NCBI GenBank assembly: GCA_045546975.1
Contig: JAZQDV010000007.1
Span: forward strand, 139,042-203,041
Direction: 5' to 3'
From: SIG480 sp045546975
Lineage (GTDB): Bacteria > Bacillota > Clostridia > Oscillospirales > JAAYXM01
DNA length: 64,000 bases
The position numbers and the translations under genes are program-made. The notes under the pieces are model-generated. The model saw only the letters and a program-made list of their open reading frames with translations, made no database searches and was not told the origin of the DNA. Of this stretch, positions 18,430 through 26,994 are shown in pieces. Position 1 is the stretch's first letter, and the number at the start of each line of letters is the position of its first letter.

Positions 18430-19827
18430 TTATTCTTCTGTTTGTGGTTTTACTGTCTCTGTGACCTTCTCTGCCACTTTTGAGATTACGCTATTTACGG
18501 CTTCCTTTACTGTTTTCTGAGTTCCTTCCTCAGCTGTTTCCTCAGTTGCCTCGTCAACCTCCGGTTCGGGCTCCTGCGCGGTCTCCGTGTCTACCGAGGT
18601 TTCGCTTTTTTCGCTATTTTCAAGCTCGGCTTTCTTCTCATTCACAGCCCTTATAGCTTCCTGGAGCTGTCTGTCCTCTTTTTCGCTCAGGAAATAGAAA
18701 CGCTTTGCTTCGTCCTCTGTAAGCTCTACAACTCTGTCAGGAACGATTCCTCCCGTTTCCTCAAGACTTTTTCCGGATGCCGTGAAGTATTCACTTACGG
18801 AAAGGATAAGACCCGAGCCGTCCTTTAATCTTATATGGCTCTGAGCAACACCCTTGCCCGTTGTCGGAGTGCCGACCACTACCGCCTTTCCGCTTTCTTT
18901 CAGTGCGGCGGCAAAGAACTCTGCTGCGCTTATAGAATATTCATTCGTGAGCACCGCCATTGGAAGATCCAGCTCGTTTTTATCTGATGTGTATACTATT
19001 TCTTTTCCCTTCTTGTCACGCTCGGTTATGACCGTTCCCTCAGGAAGAAGCGGGTCAAGCGCGTTCACAAGCACCGTGAGAATTCCGCCGGGGTTGTTTC
19101 TCACGTCAAAGATGATAGATGAAACATTTGCCTTCACAAGGTTTTCAAGCGTAGCCTTGAAGTCCTTATCTACATTTGCATCAAAGTTTGATATTTTTAT
19201 ATATCCGATGTTTCCGTCAAGTATCTTTGCACTGACTCCCTGAACATTGACCTCGCGTCTTGTGAGATTCAATACCATCGGATCTTCAAGCCCCTTGCGG
19301 GTGACCGTTATCGAAACCGTCGTACCTTCGGCACCTGTTATCTTTTTAACTGCAGCGTCGTAGCCGATTTTTGAAACCTCTTCGTTTCCGACCTTTACTA
19401 TTCTGTCAAGAGGCTGCAATTTTGCTTCCTCGGCGGGAGAATTATCAAAAACCTCTAGAATTACTATCTCACTCTTGTCATAGTCAAAGGACGCATTTAT
19501 GCCGATACCGACGACCTTGTTTGCAACGGAGTTGGTTACGCTGGAAAACTGTTCTGCCGTAAGGTAGTAAGACCACTTATCCCCAAGCATCGCAACCATT
19601 CCGTAGAGAGCGCCGTCTGTGATATCCTTTTCATCGTAGTCACGCACAAAGTATTTGTCTATATAGCTTCTCACTTCAGTGATTTTTGCATACTCCTGCT
19701 CACGCTCGGCTATATTTGCAAGCTTTGCATTATATCCTCTCTCTGCCGCATAGATGGTTATAGAAAACGTTAGCGTCGCCGTGAGCAGCATAAGCGCCAC
19801 CGTGGTCATCAGATGCTTCTTTCTCAT
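18430..19827 (-). CDS. S41-family carboxyl-terminal processing protease with PDZ domain
   Basis: 465-residue secreted or membrane-anchored serine protease. Signal/anchor helix at about 8-27, PDZ domain near 95-180 (VGIGINASF, PLDRIVKVGNEEV), then the tail-specific protease core with SIIFDVRNNPGG near 238. The catalytic serine is in NEYSISAAEF near 293-299 and the lysine in TTGKGVAQ near 325. The last 65 residues are a Glu/Thr/Val-rich low-complexity tail, probably disordered. It ends the ftsE-ftsX-M23 cluster and may process or limit the M23 hydrolase upstream, an inference from position. Confidence 0.92.
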   Translation of the reverse strand: MRKKHLMTTVALMLLTATLTFSITIYAAERGYNAKLANIAEREQEYAKITEVRSYIDKYFVRDYDEKDITDGALYGMVAMLGDKWSYYLTAEQFSSVTNSVANKVVGIGINASFDYDKSEIVILEVFDNSPAEEAKLQPLDRIVKVGNEEVSKIGYDAAVKKITGAEGTTVSITVTRKGLEDPMVLNLTRREVNVQGVSAKILDGNIGYIKISNFDANVDKDFKATLENLVKANVSSIIFDVRNNPGGILTVLVNALDPLLPEGTVITERDKKGKEIVYTSDKNELDLPMAVLTNEYSISAAEFFAAALKESGKAVVVGTPTTGKGVAQSHIRLKDGSGLILSVSEYFTASGKSLEETGGIVPDRVVELTEDEAKRFYFLSEKEDRQLQEAIRAVNEKKAELENSEKSETSVDTETAQEPEPEVDEATEETAEEGTQKTVKEAVNSVISKVAEKVTETVKPQTEE

Positions 19828-19851
19828 TTTGTCCTCCTGAAATAAGCTTCA

Positions 19852-19871
19852 GGCGGGAGGTTTCTCCCGCC
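19852..19871 (-). other. Intercistronic GC-rich hairpin between M23 and S41 genes
   Basis: GGCGGGAG and CTCCCGCC pair around a 4-base loop in the 56-bp gap between the two genes. No U-tract follows on the minus strand, so it may tune mRNA decay or relative expression rather than stop transcription. Confidence 0.5.
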
Positions 19872-19883
19872 GCATTTTGCTAT

Positions 19884-21071
19884 TTAGCCCTTTTTGAAGT
19901 AATTCATCGGGTTTGTATGATTTCCGTTTATGAGAATCTCAAAGTGCAGGTGCGGTCCCGTCGACCAACCTGTCGAGCCGCAAAGACCGATTACATCGCC
20001 TTTTGCGACTGTTGCACCCTTTGTTGTAAGAATCTTGCTCATGTGAGCATAGAGTGTCGACTTTCCGCCACCGTGGTCTATTACGACATAGTTGCCGTAT
20101 CCCTTGCTTGACCAGCCCGCAACGATTACCTTGCCTCCGTTTGCAGCAAAGATGTTTGTTCCGAGCTTTGCAGCTATATCAATACCCGTATGGAACGAGG
20201 CCTTTTTTGTAATCGGGTCTTTTCTCGAGCCGTAGTACGAGGTTATCCTTGTCGCAACAGACGGCCATCTGAAATCGCCGCCGATATATGTACTTGTGTT
20301 ACTACCAGAGCTTGAGAGGAGCTTTTTGAGCTCTGCTCGTGCCTGTTCCTGAGCTCTTTCCGCTTCATCGAGCGCTTTTTCATACTCACTCGCCTGCATA
20401 TTGAGCGATTTGATAAGTGAATTTGCCTGGTTGTATTGAGATTCAAGCGAGCTCTGCTTTGCAACAAGATTCTTTTTTGTTTCTGCCTGTTGCGCGCGGG
20501 AATCTTCGATTTCCTTTTTCTTTGCCTCTATCCCCGCCCGTGTTTCAGCAAGGGTGCGCATAAGCTTTTTGTCTCCCTCGACAATATCTCCGATAAGCTC
20601 AGTTCGCGTAATCATATCCGAAAAACTATCGGCAGAAAGAATAACGCTGAGCATGGATATTGAACCTTCCTCCTCCATAACGCGGACTCGGGCAAGAAAT
20701 TCTTCGTTTTCTTTTTCCTCTTTTTCTTTTGCCTCGGCAAGCTCTTTTGAAACAACAGCCATTTTCTCATCAAGTGCAACGATGAGTTCGTTCATAGTCT
20801 CAATTTCCTGCTCGGTGACGTTTATCTGCTTGTCAAGAGCTGCCTTTTTCGTCATTGTGGAGCTCTTCTTTTTCTCTATACTGTTAAGCTCCTTCTCTAT
20901 TTTTGTCTTCTGGTCGGCAAGACTTGAAAGCTTGTTATTAAGGCTTGTAACCGTATCTGCCGCATCGACGCGACTGTATACAAAGATCTCTGCAACGACT
21001 GCAAAAATCATAAAAAGCGCAAGAACTCCCGCAATGAGCGCCGCCGCTATGCGGACTGTCTTCTGTTTCAT
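19884..21071 (-). CDS. Coiled-coil M23 (LytM) peptidoglycan hydrolase, FtsEX partner
   Basis: Secreted cell-wall hydrolase of the EnvC/PcsB-like layout, 395 residues from the ATG at 21069-21071 with GAAGGAGG before it. An N-terminal membrane/signal helix at about 8-30 is followed by two long coiled-coil stretches (about 38-120 and 165-250), then a zinc endopeptidase domain with HTGIDIAA near 300 and the HLHFEI motif near 377. It lies right after ftsE-ftsX. In this family the coiled coil docks on FtsX and ATP use by FtsE releases the hydrolase; partnership here is inferred from order and layout. Confidence 0.92.
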   Translation of the reverse strand: MKQKTVRIAAALIAGVLALFMIFAVVAEIFVYSRVDAADTVTSLNNKLSSLADQKTKIEKELNSIEKKKSSTMTKKAALDKQINVTEQEIETMNELIVALDEKMAVVSKELAEAKEKEEKENEEFLARVRVMEEEGSISMLSVILSADSFSDMITRTELIGDIVEGDKKLMRTLAETRAGIEAKKKEIEDSRAQQAETKKNLVAKQSSLESQYNQANSLIKSLNMQASEYEKALDEAERAQEQARAELKKLLSSSGSNTSTYIGGDFRWPSVATRITSYYGSRKDPITKKASFHTGIDIAAKLGTNIFAANGGKVIVAGWSSKGYGNYVVIDHGGGKSTLYAHMSKILTTKGATVAKGDVIGLCGSTGWSTGPHLHFEILINGNHTNPMNYFKKG

Positions 21072-21096
21072 CGGACAAGCCTCCTTCTTTAATCTG

Positions 21097-21984
21097 TTAA
21101 ACCTTAAGGAATTTTTTGATTGTAATTGCACTTCCGAGACCGCCTACAAGTACAGCAGTCAGGAAGAACATAAGAACTATATACCACACAACGCTTCCAA
21201 ACGGAACTGTTGCGAAAAAGCTCATGCTTGAAAGTGCGCTTTCTACAATGTACTGGTATACCGCCCACTGCAAAAGAATGGCAATAATTGCGCCTGCCAC
21301 TCCTATGCAGATTCCCTCTATGACAAACGGTATTCTGACAAAACCGTTTGTTGCGCCTATCATCTTCATTATCGCAATTTCCTCGCGACGGTTGAACATC
21401 GTAAGGTTTACTATGTTGGATATGATGAAGATGGAAACGAGCATAAGTATCACGATGAGAGTGACGCAGATTGCCGTTGCGCCGTCGCGCACCTGGACAA
21501 TTTTATCTGAAATATCACTTCTCTCGCTGACCTTTGCAATACCTGCGATTTCAGAAAGCTCTTCGGAAACCGCCTTTGTGTCTCGGATGTCCTTTATTCT
21601 GATTATGTATCTGTCGCGGAGCGGGTTTCGCTCCTCAAGCCCGTCGAGTAGCTCGCTTTCCTCGCCGAAATCATCCTTAAAATCACGGAGCGCCTCTGCC
21701 TTTGTCTTGAAGCTTATTTCGGTAACGGAGGAAAGCTCGGAAATCTCGGACTCTATCGCGCGCGCCGCCTCATCGGAGAATGTCTCGTCCACATACGCGA
21801 CGATTTCGTTTTTATTCTCGACATCTTGGAGAACGCTGTCAATATTTACCGCAACAAGCGTGAAGCTTCCCATCAGGAGAAGACACGCGGTAATGACACC
21901 CATGGCCGCAAGGCTTAAAAATCTGTGTGTGAATATACTGTGGATTCCCTCACGAAGAAAGTAGGATATGTTATACAATCTCAT
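21097..21984 (-). CDS. ftsX: Cell division protein FtsX
   Basis: Membrane subunit of the FtsEX ABC-type complex, 295 residues. First transmembrane helix near 25-47, an extracellular loop of about 125 residues (about 48-170) that should contact the hydrolase, then three helices (about 172-195, 218-240, 262-285) in a MacB-like C-terminal domain including NLTMFNRREEIAIMKMIGAT. It overlaps ftsE by 14 bp, ensuring coupled translation. Confidence 0.95.
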   Translation of the reverse strand: MRLYNISYFLREGIHSIFTHRFLSLAAMGVITACLLLMGSFTLVAVNIDSVLQDVENKNEIVAYVDETFSDEAARAIESEISELSSVTEISFKTKAEALRDFKDDFGEESELLDGLEERNPLRDRYIIRIKDIRDTKAVSEELSEIAGIAKVSERSDISDKIVQVRDGATAICVTLIVILMLVSIFIISNIVNLTMFNRREEIAIMKMIGATNGFVRIPFVIEGICIGVAGAIIAILLQWAVYQYIVESALSSMSFFATVPFGSVVWYIVLMFFLTAVLVGGLGSAITIKKFLKV

Positions 21985-22660
21985 CTGCGTTATATCCTCC
22001 TGTTCTGTCGCTTACGATTCTTCCGTCATCGATCGTGATTACACGCTTTGAAAACTCGTTTACAAGTTCTTTTTCGTGTGTGACGACAAGAAGCGTTGTT
22101 CCGCATTTGTTTATCTTTTCAAGTAGGCTCATTATTTCAACCGACATTCTCGGGTCAAGATTTCCCGTGGGCTCATCGGCAATAATCATCTTTGGGTTGT
22201 TTACAAGAGCGCGAGCTATCGCGACTCTCTGCCTCTCACCACCCGAAAGCTCAGTGGGGTAGCAATCCTGCTTGTGATCAAGACCCACAAGCTGAAGAAC
22301 GTACATGACGCGCGACTTAATTTTCTTTGGGGGTGCACCGACCGCGCGCATCGCAAATGCGACGTTTTCATAAACGGTCTTTTTATCAATAAGGCGGAAA
22401 TCCTGGAAAACAACACCGAGAGTCCTGCGGAATTCGGGGATTCTCGACGCCTTTAACCTGTTGAGGTTGTAGCCGTTCACTATCCCTCTGCCCGAGGTCA
22501 TTGCGATTTCCGACGTGATTATTTTTACGATGGTTGATTTTCCCGATGCTGAAGAACCGACAAGAAAGACAAACTCTCCATCGTCTATTTTTAAGTTTAT
22601 ACCCGACAGTGCAGGTGTTCCGTTTTCGTACACCTTACATACATCGAGAAGCCTGACCAT
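21971..22660 (-). CDS. ftsE: Cell division ATP-binding protein FtsE
   Basis: Cytoplasmic ATPase of FtsEX, 229 residues. Walker A is GSSASGKST at about 36-44, signature LSGGERQRVAIARAL near 138, Walker B MIIADEPTGNLD near 158 and the switch histidine in LLVVTHE near 190. It drives conformational change in FtsX that activates the periplasm-side M23 hydrolase. It follows the PucR-like regulator by 26 bp and may be read from that gene's promoter. Confidence 0.96.
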   Translation of the reverse strand: MVRLLDVCKVYENGTPALSGINLKIDDGEFVFLVGSSASGKSTIVKIITSEIAMTSGRGIVNGYNLNRLKASRIPEFRRTLGVVFQDFRLIDKKTVYENVAFAMRAVGAPPKKIKSRVMYVLQLVGLDHKQDCYPTELSGGERQRVAIARALVNNPKMIIADEPTGNLDPRMSVEIMSLLEKINKCGTTLLVVTHEKELVNEFSKRVITIDDGRIVSDRTGGYNADEIV

Positions 22661-22686
22661 TCAAAAACATCCCCTTCTTAAATAAT

Positions 22687-23778
22687 CTAAAATGCTGAGT
22701 TTTGCGTTGACAAATATCTCTTTACCATAAGGGCCACTTTGAAGACGATTGCATGGTCAAACTCACGAAGGTCAAGCCCTGTCAATTTCTTTATCTTTTC
22801 AAGTCTGTACACAAGTGTGTTTCTATGTACAAAAAGGTTTCTTGAGGTTTCTGATACATTTAAGTTGTTCTCAAAGAACTTCTGGATTGTATTGAGCGTT
22901 TCTGTATCAAGGTCATCAAGTGAGCTTTCGCGGAACACCTCGGAGAGGAACATCTCACAGACGGTTGTCGGAAGCTGATAAATAAGTCTTCCGATTCCGA
23001 GATTTTCATAGCTCATAATGTCCTGCTTATCGTCGAACATACGTCCGACACTTATCGCAGACTGTGCCTCTTTATATGAAACTGCAAGGTCCTTAAGCGT
23101 TGGCGCAACTGTGCCGATACCTATTTCGACCTCTGAAAAAATCTCGGATTTCAGCGTATCGCGGACGCTCTTTGCCGTTGCTATAAACTTTTTTGAATCG
23201 GCAAACTTGTCCGCACGGCAAACGAGTGCAATCTCGCTCTCGCTCACGCTTATGACAAAATCGCGGTCCTTATCGGGGAACATACCCATGATAACGTCAA
23301 CCGCGGCATTGTCGGATGTGCCCGTCTGGCGAATGAGATACACAATGTGCGGAATATCCTGTGCCATACGAAGCTCTGATGCCTTAATGTATATGTCTCC
23401 CGGAAGGATGTTATCAAGTATTATGTTTTTTATGAACGTTGTGCGGTCGTGCTTTTCGTCATAATACTTTTTAGCATTTCCGACCGCAAGAGACGCCATA
23501 ACACAAAGGCTTTTTGCCGTCTCATCCTCACCCGAAACAAAGACTACGTACTCAAATCTTGTTCCCGGTGTTGCAATCGGCTTGTATGTATCGCCTGCGT
23601 AAACCATATACGAGCCAAAAGTCTCCTCAAGTGCAGCTGCGGCAGATGCACGCACCTCGCCTTTAAGAGATGTATCTGTGCAGGCACAGACTTCGCCTGA
23701 CACGTTCATAACGCCGATTGTGCGGTCTGTCGCCTCTTTCATCTGAAGTATGGTATTTTGAATCGTTCTTAACGCCAT
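22687..23778 (-). CDS. PucR/CdaR-type helix-turn-helix regulator
   Basis: 363 residues. The C-terminal 60 residues match the PucR/CdaR HTH: NVSETSRNLFVHRNTLVYRL near 310-329 then EKIKKLTGLDL. The middle, about 140-290, has the GGDEF-like fold region usual in the family (VISVSESEIALVCRADKF, IGIGTVAPTLKDLAVSYKEA). The N-terminal third is a possible GAF-like sensor domain. It has its own sigma-A promoter. Being just upstream of ftsEX, it may be expressed with cell-wall genes; whether it controls them is not shown. Confidence 0.85.
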   Translation of the reverse strand: MALRTIQNTILQMKEATDRTIGVMNVSGEVCACTDTSLKGEVRASAAAALEETFGSYMVYAGDTYKPIATPGTRFEYVVFVSGEDETAKSLCVMASLAVGNAKKYYDEKHDRTTFIKNIILDNILPGDIYIKASELRMAQDIPHIVYLIRQTGTSDNAAVDVIMGMFPDKDRDFVISVSESEIALVCRADKFADSKKFIATAKSVRDTLKSEIFSEVEIGIGTVAPTLKDLAVSYKEAQSAISVGRMFDDKQDIMSYENLGIGRLIYQLPTTVCEMFLSEVFRESSLDDLDTETLNTIQKFFENNLNVSETSRNLFVHRNTLVYRLEKIKKLTGLDLREFDHAIVFKVALMVKRYLSTQNSAF

Positions 23779-23832
23779 AAAACTAACCGTCCTTAATTTC
23801 TTTCCAAAAGAAGCTCAAATTACTTCGATTTT

Positions 23833-23861
23833 ATTTTACCAAATCCGGTGGTCAAAATCAA
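23833..23861 (-). promoter_or_regulatory. Sigma-A promoter for the PucR-type regulator and possibly ftsEX
   Basis: Minus strand: TTGATT (23856-23861), 17-bp spacer, TAAAAT (23833-23838), in the 113-bp gap below ribF. No strong terminator separates ribF from it. Confidence 0.65.
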
Positions 23862-23891
23862 TGAATTTTCTGTAAAATCCTCGAAAAAAGC

Positions 23892-24779
23892 TTACACTTT
23901 CACCAAACGCGCAAACTCGACATCCTTTTCAATCTGTTCTGAAAGCTCTCTGAGTGAACCGAATTTCCGCTCTTCGCGGATAAATCTAATAAGCTCCGTC
24001 TTAAGAGTCTCACCGTAAAGCTCGCCTGAAAAGTCGAGTATGTGCGTTTCTGCGCGCGGTGTAGCTGATTCGGACACCGTCGGGCGCGTACCTATGTTCG
24101 TAATCGCGCGGTACTCTTTTCCTCGCACCGTAACACGTGAGACATATACTCCGAACCTCGGCACTTCCGCGTCCTTCGAAAACTCCTGATTTACCGTCGG
24201 AAAGTTGAGGTTGCGTCCGCGTCCGTCACCGTGCATAACCTCACCCGTTATACAGTGGTTGTGTCCCAGGAGGATAGCTGCTTCTTCCATATCGCCGTGT
24301 CTTATAAGCTCACGGATTCGCGATGAACTAACCTTTGCGCCACCTAGTTTTACCTCGTCTATGATATCACAACCGATGCCCTGTTCCTCACAAAGCGTGA
24401 AAAGTTTTTTTGAGTCTCCCTCACCGTATTTTCCGAATCTGAAATCAAATCCTGCCACGACATGAGCGGCACTCATCTCACAAGCGAGTATCTTTTCGAC
24501 AAATTCGCGTGGCGAGAGCGCGGCATATTCTTTTGTAAACTCCTTTACGGTAACATCTTCTATGCCGTAAAGCGAGCGTATGAGCTCCACTCTTTCCTCA
24601 GGTGTGCTTAAAAGCTTCGCACTCTCTCCGCCGAGTATTTCTGACGGATGGCGCGAATACGTCATTGCACACGGTACAAGACCTCTGTCCTCCGCTATCT
24701 CTCTGCATCGTAGAAGAATAGCACCGTGTCCGATATGCACACCGTCAAAAAAGCCAAGCGCAACTACTCTTTTCTTCAT
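23892..24779 (-). CDS. ribF: Bifunctional riboflavin kinase / FAD synthetase
   Basis: Makes FMN and FAD from riboflavin. 295 residues: N-terminal nucleotidyltransferase domain with ALGFFDGVHIGHGAIL at 7-22 and SSSRIRELIRHGDMEEA near 150, and a C-terminal flavokinase domain with GDGRGRNLNFPTVN near 185-198 and GVYVSRV. It ends the nus/infB operon 3 bp after truB, its usual place in Firmicutes. No FMN riboswitch precedes it. Confidence 0.96.
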   Translation of the reverse strand: MKKRVVALGFFDGVHIGHGAILLRCREIAEDRGLVPCAMTYSRHPSEILGGESAKLLSTPEERVELIRSLYGIEDVTVKEFTKEYAALSPREFVEKILACEMSAAHVVAGFDFRFGKYGEGDSKKLFTLCEEQGIGCDIIDEVKLGGAKVSSSRIRELIRHGDMEEAAILLGHNHCITGEVMHGDGRGRNLNFPTVNQEFSKDAEVPRFGVYVSRVTVRGKEYRAITNIGTRPTVSESATPRAETHILDFSGELYGETLKTELIRFIREERKFGSLRELSEQIEKDVEFARLVKV

Positions 24780-24782
24780 CCC

Positions 24783-25637
24783 TTATACCTCAAAAAAGCT
24801 CTTTACTGTAACAAGATTTCCTTTGTCATCGCCGAGCGCCACCATAAGAAATTCGCCCGACTCACCATACACACGATAGTGCTGTCCTTTCTCTGCACAA
24901 AACGGTACGGGCGCACCGTTTCTGCACTTTTTCTCGCCGTTTTCGTCTATCGTTACGGCAGGAAATTCCAAAAACATAAAGTCAGTCGGTTTCACCTCAG
25001 GTGCTTTTTCTATTTCTTCTATCGTTTTTGCGTCTTTTATCTCAAATATACCTGATTTTGTACGTCTGAGTGCCGTCATACAGGCACCGCACCCGAGCTT
25101 TTCTCCGATATCGTAAATAAGCGTTCTTATGTATGTCCCCTTTGAGCAGGAGACCTCTATCTCATACTCGTCATCCCCGAGACCTTTTGCCTCAGCCCGG
25201 AAAATCTCGATTTCTCTTGCCTTCCGCTCAACGCTCTTTCCCTCGCGCGCAAGCTTATAGAGAGGCACTCCGTCCACCTTTATCGCAGAAAACATGGGTG
25301 GTGTCTGCATAATTTTACCCTCAAAGCTCTTGCACACGGCGATTACCTCAGAAGATCCCACGTTTACCGCGCAAGTCTTGAGTACCTCGCCCGTAATGTC
25401 CTGCGTGTCGGTGGTTATACCGAGACGGAAGCGCGCAATATAGCTTTTTTCATCACAGAGTGCAAACTCACACGCACGCGTTGCGCGGTTTATGAACACA
25501 GGAAGAACTCCCGTTGCCATAGGGTCAAGAGTCCCCGAGTGTCCAACGCGGCGGGTACCAAATATCCTTCTCATACGCGAGACAACATCGTGTGACGTCA
25601 TTCCCTCCGGCTTATCAACAATTACAATTCCGTTCAT
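24783..25637 (-). CDS. truB: tRNA pseudouridine-55 synthase
   Basis: Makes pseudouridine 55 in the T loop of tRNAs. 284 residues from the ATG at 25635-25637, which gives the family start MNGIVIVDKPEGMTSH and has a GGAGAG ribosome site; the open frame upstream is not family-like. The catalytic aspartate is in GHSGTLDPMATGVL near 36-49. KVDGVPLYKLAREG and CSKGTYIRTL are also present. It is followed by ribF. Confidence 0.96.
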   Translation of the reverse strand: MNGIVIVDKPEGMTSHDVVSRMRRIFGTRRVGHSGTLDPMATGVLPVFINRATRACEFALCDEKSYIARFRLGITTDTQDITGEVLKTCAVNVGSSEVIAVCKSFEGKIMQTPPMFSAIKVDGVPLYKLAREGKSVERKAREIEIFRAEAKGLGDDEYEIEVSCSKGTYIRTLIYDIGEKLGCGACMTALRRTKSGIFEIKDAKTIEEIEKAPEVKPTDFMFLEFPAVTIDENGEKKCRNGAPVPFCAEKGQHYRVYGESGEFLMVALGDDKGNLVTVKSFFEV

Positions 25638-25686
25638 GTAAAACTCTCCAAAAAGGCCAACGGGACACAAATGTGCCCCGATGACT

Positions 25687-26991
25687 CTAAAATAATTCAA
25701 GCTCAGAAATTCGGGCGATTACCCTCTCCTCGGCTTCAGAAACGGAACAGTCGAGTGTGCAGCCTGCTGCACGCTCGTGTCCGCCGCCGCCGAAATATGC
25801 GCAGAATTCCGCCGCGTTCACCTTTTCGTCCGAACGCAGTGATACTTTTGCCGCACCGTTCTTTTCGTGGATATATATACCGAGGTTTACGCCCTTTGCA
25901 ACGCGGGCAAGAGCAGATATACTCTCAAGATCGTCCTTTGTTGCCTTTGTTCTTTTTACCATCTCGTCAGTGAGTTTTATAACCGCCACACGGCCTCCAA
26001 AGCAGAATTTTATGTCCGAGAGAAGCTCTGCTTCAAGAGCAATTCTTTCACGGCTTTTTTCAACTAAGAACTCGCGGTTGATTTTCTCAAAATCAACGCC
26101 CTTCGCCATAAGTTCCGCGGCGATTGTATGAGTCTTTGCAGTTGTGTTCTGATGCAAAAATCTGCCCGTATCCGTAGTTATTGCAAGGTAAATAAGGTCT
26201 GCAAGCTTCTTTATAAGCTTTACATTAAGCGCCTTTGCAATTTCAAATATAATCTCACCGCAGGCAGCAGCGTCCGCCACTACACACTCGCGCCTTGCAT
26301 AGGACTTATGTGTGATGTGGTGGTCAATTACGAGGTCGACGCTGTCCGCGAACGATTCTGCGCCTTCGCAAACAAGCTTTTTGTCTGCTGTATCGACCGC
26401 GACTATGCACTTAGGAACAAAGTCCTCAGGTGCAAGGTAGGGACGCGCACGGCGATAAAGCCTCGCGCTCATCTCGGGGTTTTCAAAAAGATATGCTTTC
26501 TTGCCGAGAGAGGAAAGCACGAGGGCAAGAGCCGCAGCACTTCCGATTGCGTCACCGTCGGGGCTTCTGTGGGTGAGAATGAGTATATCATCGCGGGTTT
26601 TGAGAAACTCAGCCACGCCTGAAACGTCGAGCTTTCTCTTCTTATCATCGCTTTTCGCGACATTTTCGATAATCTCCATTATATGGGTGCCCGCACCGAT
26701 GGAATCATCCTCGACAAAAAGAAGCTCTGGGGTATAGCGGAGCCTGAGACGCTTTGCCGTTTCACGGCGAAGATATCCCGAAGCGGATTTTATTCCCTTC
26801 ATGGAATCGCGTCGGTTTTTTTCATCACCCATGACGCTTACATAAACCTTGGCACTTCCAAGATCGGGTGATGTTTCTACGCGCACGATACTCACAAGAC
26901 CGCTGACGCGCGGGTCTTTTACTGTTCTAAGAAGCTCTGCGAGTGTCTTCATAAGCTCGTCATTCACACGACCTACACGAACACTTCCCAT
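25687..26991 (-). CDS. RbfA-NrnA fusion: ribosome-binding factor joined to DHH phosphoesterase
   Basis: A single continuous 434-residue frame. Residues 1 to about 112 are a full RbfA KH-type domain (KDPRVSGLVSIVRVETSPDL, LRYTPELLFVEDDS), which helps mature the 3' region of 16S rRNA. After a short lysine-rich linker (113-121), residues about 125-434 are a DHH/DHHA1 phosphoesterase like NrnA: HRSPDGDAIGSA near 141-152, VDTAD near 200, DHH at 223-225, TDTGRF, and the C-terminal GGGGHERAAG. NrnA degrades nano-RNAs and pAp. In most relatives these are two neighbouring genes; here the stop and start between them are missing. It lies between infB and truB as expected. Confidence 0.92.
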   Translation of the reverse strand: MGSVRVGRVNDELMKTLAELLRTVKDPRVSGLVSIVRVETSPDLGSAKVYVSVMGDEKNRRDSMKGIKSASGYLRRETAKRLRLRYTPELLFVEDDSIGAGTHIMEIIENVAKSDDKKRKLDVSGVAEFLKTRDDILILTHRSPDGDAIGSAAALALVLSSLGKKAYLFENPEMSARLYRRARPYLAPEDFVPKCIVAVDTADKKLVCEGAESFADSVDLVIDHHITHKSYARRECVVADAAACGEIIFEIAKALNVKLIKKLADLIYLAITTDTGRFLHQNTTAKTHTIAAELMAKGVDFEKINREFLVEKSRERIALEAELLSDIKFCFGGRVAVIKLTDEMVKRTKATKDDLESISALARVAKGVNLGIYIHEKNGAAKVSLRSDEKVNAAEFCAYFGGGGHERAAGCTLDCSVSEAEERVIARISELELF

Positions 26992-26994
26992 ATA

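Noticed and set aside
21116..21964. 282-residue plus-strand frame opposite ftsX
   Set aside because: Mirror of a real gene, rich in Ser/Ile/Thr as expected of antisense, with no start site.
23779..24900. FMN riboswitch for ribF
   Set aside because: ribF is internal to an operon with a 3-bp gap upstream; no aptamer sequence is present.
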